A stretch of DNA of 64,000 nucleotides, from positions 5,671 through 69,670 of the forward strand of contig UZAN01040559.1 of assembly GCA_900618425.1 (NCBI GenBank), written 5' to 3'. The notes under the pieces were generated by a model. That model was not told where the DNA came from and made no database searches. It worked only from the letters and a program-made list of their open reading frames with translations. Origin of the DNA: Echinostoma caproni (Eukaryota; Platyhelminthes; Trematoda; Plagiorchiida; Echinostomatidae). This document shows, in pieces, positions 33,950 through 44,219 of the stretch. The first letter of the stretch is position 1; every line of letters starts with the position of its first letter. A program made the position numbers and the translations under genes.

Positions 33950-34099
33950 GAATTGGCAATTTGGTTCGGCACAGTGTTTCCCCTGGACGGGACGGTGGAT
34001 ATGCAATACTGATGAGCTCTAATAAGAGCGAAAATCGAGTCTGGTGCTTCAGATTGTATGGTTGAATAGATGAACTGAGGATCGTGCGTGAAGGTGACG
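33950..34099 (+). repeat. Hammerhead SINE, family 3, copy 2 (opposite orientation)
   Basis: Reverse-complement relative of 33737-33917. It shares GGCACAGTGTT, ACGGTGGATATGCAATACTG, ATGAGCTCTAATAAGAGC, AAAATCGAGTCT and ATGGTTGAATAGATGAACTG. The B-box segment between the head and the GGGACGG block is deleted, so it has lost its internal promoter but kept the ribozyme. Confidence 0.75.
34003..34047 (+). ncRNA. Hammerhead ribozyme (family 3 SINE, copy 2)
   Basis: All conserved elements are present in 45 nt: helix I 5' strand GCAATA (34003-34008), CTGATGA (34009-34015), helix II GCTC-TAATAA-GAGC with four perfect pairs (34016-34029), GAAA (34030-34033), ATCGA (34034-34038), cleavage triplet GTC (34039-34041) and helix I 3' strand TGGTGC (34042-34047), pairing at five of six positions including one G-T wobble. 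Helix III is minimal; the AATCGAGT stretch is one change from the palindrome ACTCGAGT. Layout and length are the same as at 929-973, although the surrounding SINE is different. Confidence 0.75.
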
Positions 34100-35639
34100 T
34101 TCGAAAGATAGTCTGTTCAAATCTAGAAAAGTTATTCGATGAAATCGAATCGGCTGATGGAAGCATTCAGTACCATGGGTTGCATAACATCTGCGCCGGG
34201 TGACATAGACGGATCTTTCAAAGGTGGTGCTAGGAGAATTATCCTGATTGTGCAATTAGTTGCTAATTGTACGAGCGTGTATGATGGGAAGTGAAGGTGA
34301 ATAGGCGGATGGGCTTCTGTGGAATAAAAGTAAAAAAGAAGCCCAGTAAATGGATGATTTTGGAAGAATCATCCAAAGAGTTCCTGAAGAGGGAACGACA
34401 AGGGATTACCGTTATAAGAAAATGTGATGCCCAGGAACCAGAATATGTAAGCGCTACGATGAACAAATTGGCGTCCATTTACTAGATGATTATTTAGTAC
34501 CGGTCTCAGGTTTACATGTAACAGCATTTATATGCTTCTAGGGCTAACGCCAACACTGCGATACTGTTTTTCCCAAACTGGTGGTCTGGGAACAAGTGTT
34601 CCTACAAAGCTTATGAGCGTTTATGTCACGTAATAAAACGTAGGGAACATACGCAAGCTTTGGAGAATAATCTTTACAATATTTGTGGATGGAAGCGTGA
34701 TTGCATCAGAGCCGGGGACTCGCCGGAACACTCCAATCAGTAGACTTCTAAGCCTAGAAAATGTGAAGAAACTTATTTCGGAACGTCAGAAAAAGTGCGA
34801 AAATTAAATTTAACGAGATATTTGGAGGTAAATCCGACAAAAGATGGATTCAAAATTGATGGCAACAAATTGTTATCTTGTATAATCGTAGTCACGGGCG
34901 GGGACGGTTTCTATAGGTGATAAGCGATTAACATGGACAAATGTTTCCGTATCGTAGTTTTTAGTTTTGTTACAAAGAAAGTTCTATGTTCTTCCAGAAC
35001 GTTGCAGTCATCTGGCTGTCTTAGCCTGGGTACAAAATATTCAGAAGGCACAAAGGAAGGTTAATGAAAACTCTCGTGGGAAAGATACAGAATGCATAAC
35101 TAGTGAGTTGAGCAAGAGATATGAAACTTCAGACACAAGAAAACATCAAGGTCACAAAGATGCCTGAATGGTGCTTTGAATGATATCCTATGATTGTCGT
35201 GTGTCAGGCTATGATGAGCAGTTCGTGTGAAACAGTAAATGAAAAAATGATATCTCAATACACTTGGAATTCCTGATCAAAAGGGAACTGAAACGAACGT
35301 GGAGTTCAAACGTTTCACAACTGCTAGATGCAATAAATTAATAATGGGTGTTACAGATACACAGACAACCAAAATGCATTTGACAGTCTTGATTGATCAG
35401 TATTGCTCAACCTGATTATCAACATTAGTGTTAATCCAAACGCTGGCAGATTGATCGCGATCATTTCACGCATAGACTGCGGTTCAGGTGCCTGAACGGC
35501 AATAAATTTTCTACCAGCCTGGTTAATTCTGGTGTTCTGTTCACCGGTTTTTCTTTTCAATGAGTGTCAAACAATTTCCCATTCTTTCTACATTCATCGG
35601 CTGTAAATAAGAAAACGATGTTTCAGGATATAAAGTATC
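34100..35639. other. No clear feature
   Basis: The basic frame at 34291-34485 and a minus-strand frame at 35351-35560 are unassigned. No repeat recognised. Confidence 0.35.
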
Positions 35640-36340
35640 CCTTCCTAAAGGGGCCTTATGAATTCAAAACAAAATAAAAAAGACATTTTTGGTTGTTCTG
35701 TGTCCCCACCCTTATCATTAATTGCCTCAAAATGTCAGGATATCTCTCCCCTCGGTCGACGAACGGTATTCACCCCTCACAAATAGCTTCCCATTCTCTC
35801 TAATAATCATGAACCTGTAACGACATCAGCAATGGTAAAATACCTTGGCGTTGCACTATCACACAATTTCTCATGGACACTACACTTTCAGATCACATTC
35901 CGTTACATAGAATGCTTGCTTATTTTTCACTCTGATTAAAAATATTTTCTATTCCTAATTATTTTGTTGTTGGGCTTATGAAGGCATCAGAGCTCTTCCG
36001 CTGATTTTAGGGCTCCCCAGTGATGTTCCCGAGTATGTTGATAAAAAGCTTTTATTTACTAACGAGATTTCTCAGACACACTTCCTAATGTAATGGTATC
36101 AACAGGGATAAGCTCACAGACTCTATCGTAGATAGACATCTACCACAATGTGAAAATTTTATTGACAAAATAATCTCAAACACTGATCACCCAATGTACG
36201 ACGAATTTTCAAAAACTCTATCTACGTGATCTATACGTCAATGGTTCAAACTTTGATTTGCACATATATCTGAATATGGTAATTCTGTTTTACCATATTT
36301 AGCATTTCTACTTGTTGACAAGGAGAACATTTCCATACAA
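35640..36340 (+). pseudogene. LINE reverse transcriptase C-terminal region
   Basis: The plus strand reads MVKYLGVALSHNFSWTLHF (VKYLGV codons at 35835-35852), the post-catalytic VKYLGVxLSxxLSW motif of CR1/RTE-like LINEs. Near 36180-36330 it reads DHPMYDEFSKTLST, then SEYGNSVLPYLAFLLVDKEN, matching the C-terminal HPLxxxLSKxxS...RNSVIPYLAR block of fluke LINEs. Upstream, around 35720-35830, weaker matches precede VKYLGV. Stops are scattered throughout. Confidence 0.75.
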
Positions 36341-37789
36341 TAACGCAATTGCTTGTTTCATAGACAAAACGATATCTACTACCTACAGTTTCATTTTTGT
36401 ATGAATGTGTAGATTTACATCCACACATATGATGTAACATGAAACAGGTTCAGCCAGCTGTGTGCATACAGCTACTAATGACTTGACTTAAATCTATATT
36501 GTTTTAACAAGCTAATTCAAATTTTACTGTCATCGCAAATGTGATTAAATTTGGGCTAATTGCAAATATATTTTTCAGAAATAAAGTGAAAATGCTTGTG
36601 TCGTGCGGTTTTCATTACCCCTAAATTGTCTTCAGTGTTGTGTTCGGACTAGACGTACAAATTACACGAGCGACTACTCTTGGTTAACCCCGAACGGTAA
36701 CGCAGAGAAAGAACACAGGTTGCGACAACAGTCAGTGTGTACTTTTTTCGAATAGATTTCGATACGCAAATATATAGAACAAATCACGCATACGAGAACG
36801 GCGCAGTGACGGACCAATCAATCAGATTGCGTCCATGACATATCGATTGATCGATTGGACAAAATGGACTGATTCGTTCTAATCGGGCTCAGCTTGTTCC
36901 ACGCATTGCGAACGTGGGTGTGGCCTGAATCTGAGGCGTGCGCGATCGGAGGGGTTCCTTACGCTGGTTCCTAACATTTAGTACCATGATTGTGTTTTTA
37001 TTTTCTCGGATTTGTATAGCAAATGTTATCTGCATTTTGAAAACGTGTGTGAGGGCTCCAGGTAATGGTTCGGTTGGTTAGTTAATTAAACATCCAGTTT
37101 TCACCAAATCATTATTGTATGTTTCATGATGCATCGCCACAGTCTAATCCATTTTCGCAATTCTGGTGATACGTATCCGGGTCAAAACAGATGACCAGTG
37201 CGTCCTCACTTTTCAGTTCACGTTTCGTTTGCTCTTAACACGACAACATTAACAATATTGTCAAACTAAACTCTTCACCACTACTATCATGCAACGGTTC
37301 TACTTTACAGGGTATATTTTATTCTCGCACCTGCATGATTGAAAATAATAAGCTGATTCAGACTGAACGATATCTAAACGATTTTCAAGGCTCCCCGTCA
37401 CCAGATCCCTTATCATGCTAATACAGTACCGTTTAGAACAATAATGATACAGCCCATGGTCTTTCAGTCTTGTGCACAAGAGAAAACTTCAATAAACACT
37501 CACTACTCATCACGCAACAAGCGCTGAGTGCTAACAACACAGTTCGCCGTGTTCTGGGAGATAAATCTTGGTTATGCGCTTGTTCAGCTGTTAATTCAAT
37601 CCCTCACTCTTTCTTATTCGATTCCCCGGGTTTTTTGCTGCTAGCGCGCCGTTGTTTGCCAATCATTAGTCGGGTTCACTGAGTTTTGATCAGAACGGTT
37701 TGATTGCGAATTTCAACAAACCAATCTCGCACTACTGAAACAAATAGTTTATCTGACTGACATGTGTTGCACAAGATTGGCAAAACACT
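36341..37789. other. Non-coding stretch
   Basis: Includes the likely 3' tail of the LINE at 35640-36340. No gene seen. Confidence 0.4.
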
Positions 37790-37982
37790 GTTTTCTTTAT
37801 TCATTTTTCTTTCCCCTTATTCAATATATGAAGATACAATTGTCAGGAATTTGTTAAGTGACCAATCAAAAGGTTACCACACAGTACATAACGGGGATGT
37901 AACGCGGTGGTGGTGGGATTCGAACCTACGTTCTTCTGGGGATAATTTGGTGACCTTTACCATCAGGCAACCACCGCCACAA
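37790..37982 (-). repeat. tRNA-derived SINE, family 2, copy C
   Basis: On the minus strand the head is GTGGCGGTGGTTGCCTGATGG with A-box character, then AGGTTCGAATCCCACCACC as a nearly perfect B box (around 37905-37930). The body follows, then ATTCCTGACAATTGTATC and the tail ATTGAATAAGGGGAAAG, as in the 49.6-kb copy. This copy has the best-preserved tRNA-like head of the family. Confidence 0.8.
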
Positions 37983-40049
37983 GTAAAACTATTTTCAATC
38001 GGTAATCAAGCCAACTGATGTTCGCAATATGAAGAAAATTCTTTAGGAAATATTCAGATACATGAGCACCTCCCGCCCGCCCTGGTTTCAGGTATTGTTC
38101 AATCCACCGGTTTGCTGACGACCGTAATTGTGTCACTGTGCATTGTCGAGAATTTAAATCGTTCGTGCTAGTGCCTAATGAGGTAATTAGGATTATTTTA
38201 GTTCACATATTTTTGTTATTTACATTTGAATGGAACAAGACGTTTTACGCTATCCATTTTATCGACAATAATACCGTTATTCGAACGATTACACGGAAAT
38301 GAAGAAACGATGAATTCGGCCCGAAATGAGGGGAATTTAAATGGGCATACACACACGGAGAATTCACACAATTTGAACAGGGTCAACTAATGCTGTCTGA
38401 TGAGTAGTTATAAAGTTGAAGTAATCATCATTGCCTATCTGAATATAAAATGTATTTATTTATCAATTAAAATAACACAATTTTGACCCAAATAGCCAGA
38501 CAGGCTGTGATGGTCATCCGAAATGAAAATGTTTCTTTTTCCCCTTCGATGTTGATGTTATGAATAGCCTACATCGTCCCCGAGAAGACGTACCTGTAGG
38601 ATGCTCTATCCCATATCGAATTACCGGAATTTAGCGGAAAGTCTCATGGGAGTTTGCATCGTGCCTGTCCAAATCCAGTAGGTTGGAGTTCACCAAAATA
38701 GGTAATGTGTCAAAAACAACGTTTATTTGATCAAGAAATTTGCTCTCCGATGGCTCGGGCTGACAAATAATAACACCAGCAGAGGATTTTGGACATACCG
38801 AGCAGAACAAACACCAGATTGATCAACGTTTCTCAGCTGATGCACGTGCGAAACTGAATGATCGGCGATATGTTTCTCCCTGAGGCTTGAAGTTGAATTT
38901 AACACATCCTGTGATCATGATGCTTCTTCTTGCTCACATGAAAATATTAAAGGGAACTGATTGCATGAGACTGTCTATTTGCTATCATTTCAGAGCGTTC
39001 CCGCAGATCTTCATACGTGCTGCGTGATTTCCGTATCCACTTCACACTACCAGGTGCTCAGACATCACATGACTGAGGACAGAGATTGGAACGGAATTAC
39101 TGACACAGTGGAATGAGATACATGGATCGGAGAATTGGGAAAACTGTGGTGGTCCCGGCCTACGAGTTGACCCCTACCCTGGTGCGGCGCGTTACAGTTT
39201 TTGGACAAATGGGATCAATTAAATCTCACGAGTGACGTCACTAACGCGTGTACGTGTCACTGCTTCTGACTTCATACCATAGGCAGATTGTAGCAGCCAA
39301 TCAGAGATCGTGCGGCCCAGACAGAATGAAAACGTTGTCAGCAATACCGTAAAGCGATTGGTAGAAGCCCGGATAAACAATGATCCTACTTTGTACATAT
39401 TATTTAATCCTCTTTATTTCTTCCAATAAACGAACTTCCATTCCAGTGGACTTTCCTTGCGTCTCAGTTACGGGGGATATTGCATGCTAGTACCAATGCG
39501 GTCCAGTGCTTACGTGCTCCAGTCTGTGATTGCTAAAACTTGATTCGTATTCCGTAATTCGTCTTGCGTGTTTCATATTCCGAGGTCCGTCTGTACTATT
39601 ACTACAGTCACTAGAAAAAATCTAGTAGGGGAACCTATTTCTCTCACAAATAACGAGTTCAACAAATCACACAACAGGTCCAAATAGTTTGAAAACAAGA
39701 GATCAAGCTTTATACTTCTTCATCATCAGCATCCTTACCAGCTCATACCATATCAAATCGAATTTTGAAAAGTCAGGCACGTGTGATATTGTACATAGAC
39801 AATAAGTATATGTTGCAAGCTTGGTGCTGAGGAAAAAACGGCTAAGTGCACGCGGTTGACACTCACAAAATTCATAGAAACCTTGTTTTGCTTTTGACGT
39901 CAAACCGCTCCATTAGAGTGGTAAAGTAGTGGGCAATGTAGCAACGAAATGCAGGTGTCAGACCTCATGCATGTCAGCACTGGCCTCTGTGATTATGACT
40001 CGTTTGGAAATATTCTAAAGGAAACTTTGTAGAGGTAAAGTTTTAAGCA
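37983..40049. other. Non-coding stretch
   Basis: No gene recognised. The 66-codon frame at 39703-39903 has no family features. Confidence 0.4.
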
Positions 40050-40165
40050 GTCTGATCTGCTATCCCTATGTCAAATAGGTTGTTTGATAGCCCTTTAAAT
40101 GTTGGGTCCCGAGTTTGATCCCCTTATTGGGCCGATGAATTTGCACGGCTGATGAACCCATGTCA
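40050..40165 (+). repeat. Hammerhead SINE, family 1, copy 4 (truncated)
   Basis: Retains GGGTCCCGAGTTTGATCCCC (B-box region), TTGGGCCGATGAATT and GCACGGCTGATGAACCCA, aligned to the corresponding part of copy 1. The hammerhead is cut off inside helix II. Confidence 0.6.
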
Positions 40166-40399
40166 AAAAATGTGTTATCTTCTGTTCTTCCTAGCTTTAC
40201 TGTTTACGCTCCATTTACACAACCATTGTGCCATATGATTACCAAGATGATTTCATGTACCCACACTACAGATGATCACATATTTTCGGTAGATTCCTTT
40301 TCAGTCATATTTGAATGAAACTGTTGCAATGGGATCACACATAATGGTGGTTGAATCATGTGTGTGGTAATAAACCCGAGAGAACCGTAAATGCATACA

Positions 40400-40745
40400 C
40401 TGTTTAAATAACCATTTTCCGCACTATTTCAAGCTTGTCCTTCAAAGTATCGCTGAACAGAAGCACCTTGTTCCCTGCAGAAGACAGCGTACGACGTTAA
40501 GTTTTTGATATTAGGAAGAAGCTATGGAAAATCGGTCTATTTCCCACTCCATGTTGCTTTTCAATATATCTCGTTCTTCGGATAGAGCCATCAGGGCTCC
40601 TACTCAAATGAACATCCAAAAACGGAAGGCAATCATCCTCCTCTGGTTAAGTTGTGAACTTAATTGATGAACGTGCTGCGTTGAATTGTGACTCGACATG
40701 GGCAAAATTAGTGTTCATGTTTTCCACACAAAAGACGACAGCTGA
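40400..40745 (-). pseudogene. Penelope-like reverse transcriptase fragment
   Basis: On the minus strand the frame reads FNAARSSIKFTT, a stop, then PEEDDCLPFLDVHLSRSPDG (PFLDV near 40611-40631), HGVGNRPIFHSFF, and further on LFSDTLKDKLEIVRKM. These match the Penelope RT blocks HPSIKFTxExE..G.LPFLDVLI.R..DG, HFHSF and ..L..E+..++..+. Stops mark it as dead. It is oriented opposite to the element at 31150-32440. Confidence 0.75.
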
Positions 40746-42096
40746 TTCAAGCTCTCAAACTCCCCTGGTCACGAGGAAGAGAAAATCACGTGTTTACATA
40801 ACCATTACGAATTTTGATTACGTAATCCGAACAGCGTACCAATTTGCAGTTTTCTCCTTAACAAAAGTGTAACTCAATCGAAATTCTGCTTTCCCTTACC
40901 GCAACAGTTTCAGATAAATGTGACTGTGAGGTTTTGAAAAGGAATTCATCGAAAACATGTTTTCGCCTACATTGTGTGTTCTTAGTTAATGCGCATATCT
41001 TGGATGTAAGTTAAGCAAGATCACCTCTGCGTTCAAGTGATAACCGATAGACGGGCGGAACGCAACTTTAAAGAAAGAACCCTCATTGTCGAAATGCAAC
41101 AATGCTTTTAGCAGCATAATTGCCCCGACGCATTCTAGTCGTGTTGTCTTATTGACTTTGGGACTAAAGTTAATTAGTCACACATATTCGATAAAAGACG
41201 AGCAGGCATAAACGCTTTGTGTGTCACGGTCATTGTCGAGGTCGTTTGCGCGGATGTTTGATGCATTTTGAGTAGACTAAACTTTGATAACCATTGTTTT
41301 TTGTGTCTGTTCCCAACTTGATGACCAAAGTGATGCGTTCCGACGACAACACACCTAATTCATATAACCATGCTGGGCAGAAGAGATTGAAAATAATAAA
41401 GTGAAACAGTATTATTCAATGTGAGAGACAAACTGTGATAAAGATATCCAGTGATGCATGAAACGCAGCACCGTCGAAGTTGAAATCTCTGATGGCAACA
41501 GACATAATCGTGTATCCTCAATAACTGAAATGAGACAAACCTGTTTGGTCGCGATAGGAATAAACATGTGATTAACCGTCGCACAAAGAGAAAACAATGT
41601 GATTTCATTTACATTCCGAGAAAGCAATTTCGATTATTTTCCGGTTCTTATTCTGTTTGCCAAATTTTCGGTCGACTTTTGTCTGATAAAATACTTTTAT
41701 TCTCAAATTCGTTTTACCACAATTTACGCAAACCAATGGTAAAATGTTGGTTGTTAGTTCCAACACTTGAGAGCTGTTGTTATTGTTTTTGTTCAAATAA
41801 AGGATGATTTATGGACCGACCGTGGACAACACAGTACTCCAAGGTTGACTGAGGTTATCAGTCATTAGGCTTGCGTCCTTGGGGACCACATCACAACTGG
41901 AGGACGAACACTCACCAACCAGTTCAATGTTGAGTTGAAAAGCCGTAAACAGTAGTTTAGTTGAGAAAACCGGAAGTTAGGAGGTGACTTTGGCCAAAAA
42001 AACACAAGATTGAAAGAGTTCAATCGTTCATCAGATTAGTTCTCTTTGATCTTGTAATGCACGGATTTCCTCTGATTCGGTGGCATGATGGAACGC
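40746..42096. other. No clear feature
   Basis: May include upstream Penelope sequence (a weak ELESAVVFCVENMNTNF frame on the minus strand near 40690-40750). Nothing else supported. Confidence 0.35.
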
Positions 42097-42420
42097 TTAA
42101 CTAGTACACGATCTAAACTGGTTTAATCGAACGTGTATGGTAAGAGCGGCTGGAGAAAATCTGATAGAAATGTTTGGCGGAAGATGATCTATGATGGATT
42201 TCTCATTATGAGCATCGCTAACGGATAATGCACGGTATTCGTGGTTTGGAGACGATAGAAAAAGTTCTTCGTTATCACCCAATAATGCAATACTTCCCCG
42301 CAGATGAGCGTAAAGCAAGGTTAATTTCCTGTAGCAACAACTGACATAAATTAGTTTTCTTTTCAACCTATCCAGTTTTTGTTCGATATCTTTCATCAAC
42401 TCTTTGAAAGGGATGCGCAT
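42097..42420 (-). CDS. Unassigned open frame with predicted coiled coil
   Basis: From an ATG at 42418-42420 the minus strand is open for 107 codons to TAA. The N-terminus reads MRIPFKELMKDIEQKLDRLK with leucines spaced in heptad fashion, followed by a Leu-rich stretch and a polar segment (SSPNHEYRALSVSD). Frame length, composition and lack of stops make it one of the better single-frame candidates, possibly an exon or first exon. No family recognised and no clear donor. Confidence 0.25.
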   Translation of the reverse strand: MRIPFKELMKDIEQKLDRLKRKLIYVSCCYRKLTLLYAHLRGSIALLGDNEELFLSSPNHEYRALSVSDAHNEKSIIDHLPPNISIRFSPAALTIHVRLNQFRSCTS

Positions 42421-43738
42421 AATAACCAAACCATACAATGAATGCCTATGATAGAATTATTCTGTTTACGTTGAAGACTGAACTGGACGGTCGTTAGATA
42501 AAATAACTACCACGGATCGACGGTCACATTAGGCTTTTGGATCACTTGTTGTCGTTGTTAGCGTCCGACACACCTCTATTTGCTTTCCGTTCTGACGAAT
42601 CCGTGGCTGGGCAAGGACATTGATCGATACTGGGGTGAGGTTTACATATATTCATTTTCAGTGACAACCAGTCGTAGAGAGAGCAAATAACTTTTCTCGG
42701 TGGCTTCTAATAATGTCCTATAGAATGGTAAATAGTCAGTCTCCGTCTTTCTCGCATCCTTAAGAGCTTCAAAAATTGAGTCAATTTATGTAATTATGAC
42801 ATATCATGTTAGGTAAGAGTGCTTGCTTTTAAGTAGTATGCAAAATTTTGAATTTTTTTGAAAAAAATACAGCATTGATCGGAACTATCTTATTTTCGGT
42901 AATTGGTTTTAACTATTCATAATTAATGTATTCAATTATTGCTAAATGTAAATATATACTCTCACATATTCTTGATTGGCCGAGGAAGTTTAATTATTTT
43001 ATTGCGCCCTCAGCTTGACCTTAGAACACTGCAGTCGACAATTAACCGCAGTGTCAGATTTAAGTGTTTATTGATCAGAAACTACTTACCTTTGTTTGGG
43101 GCAATTTTTTCTAATGCAACTATTCAATGTTAATCCCAAATATTGTTCCATTCAGCTTGGATGTGAGGTCGACAACACAGCTGAGCACATGGTATCTATC
43201 ATGACTGAGAACCGATTGGCTATGACGATGTCACATGGCTGACGGTTCAAACTCGAATGCACATAGGTGATCTATTGATTTAAAAACTGACTAAATTACA
43301 ATGGAATGTGACCATGTAATCGAAAACGAGTGAAAGTGATATTGTCTGGTTTATATATAACCTGTTCATCGTATTACAAAATCTGACTGTTTATTGTGTA
43401 ACCTGTTTATGCTTTTCTGCCAAACCATTTGTATCAACGTTTCTGAAGACATCCATTCGTTCATTTTGCATCATGGTTGCCGTTGTATATATACTGTAAC
43501 CGATCAATGCATTCGTTGATTGATCTCATCTGAATCGTTATTGGTCATTTTGTAGTAACTAATTAAGGTCAGTACGTGATGCTATGATGCTGTGAGTCAC
43601 TTTGTAGAAGTGCTTCGCTGAAGCACAGTAAGGAGCAAATTTAATCAGTTATTAATTGTTAAGATTGCTTTTGGTGAGGTGCCTGTCCAATCTCATCACT
43701 GCTCCATCAGTGTACATCAGTGCAAAAGAGTCCATCGA
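42421..43738. other. AT-rich non-coding stretch
   Basis: No gene seen; probably lies 3' of the minus-strand gene that ends at 43739. Confidence 0.35.
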
Positions 43739-43840
43739 TCAGTTATATTTTGCTAACATCAGCGAAACTAATGTTGCGACCACAAACATGGCTTCGATGA
43801 CCACAGCAGTAAAAATGCCCACAGAAACTAGACAAACTCC
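43739..43840 (-). CDS. Candidate terminal exon with transmembrane segment
   Basis: Follows acceptor ATATTTCAG on the minus strand, enters in phase 0 and ends with TGA (43739-43741). It encodes a hydrophobic stretch beginning GVCLVSVGIFTAVVIEAMFV, then about ten more hydrophobic residues and a short LAKYN tail: a single membrane span or a tetraspanin-like last helix with an internal Glu. It is phase-compatible with the exon ending at 46748, making it the putative 3' end of the minus-strand gene. Confidence 0.4.
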   Translation of the reverse strand, partial: GVCLVSVGIFTAVVIEAMFVVATLVSLMLAKYN

Positions 43841-44173
43841 CTGAAATATCGGTACATTTCCGCAGAAGAAACTGCAGTGATTATCAAGATTTATTTGCAA
43901 GAAGATCATTTTTTTTAGCCCAGATCTCTGTTGGACATAAAATAAACGCGCTTTTTTGATTAAATCCATTCTGAATACGCACACTGACCAAGGCAACCAG
44001 CCTCAGTTGATCCCACAAATTCTACACTTATCTGATTAAAATAATGTTCATTGCATTCATTGCTTTACATTATCGTCTATTTCGCAACGCTTCGATTGGT
44101 TCGATACGATTCTTTCTTGTAAGTGAAATATGATCCCACAATCCGAATAACCCACTTCCTAACAATCGAGTTC

Positions 44174-44219
44174 TTCCATCTCGCCTGTTCGCTGAGCTCG
44201 GCGAACAGGCGAAATGGAA
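44174..44219. repeat. Long near-perfect hairpin
   Basis: Left arm TTCCATCTCGCCTGTTCGC (44174-44192) and right arm GCGAACAGGCGAAATGGAA (44201-44219) are reverse complements with one mismatch, separated by the 8-nt loop TGAGCTCG. At 19 bp it is the strongest short hairpin seen in this window. Confidence 0.85.

Noticed and set aside
38397..38430. CTGATGA motif
   Set aside because: No helix II partner and no GAAA follows.
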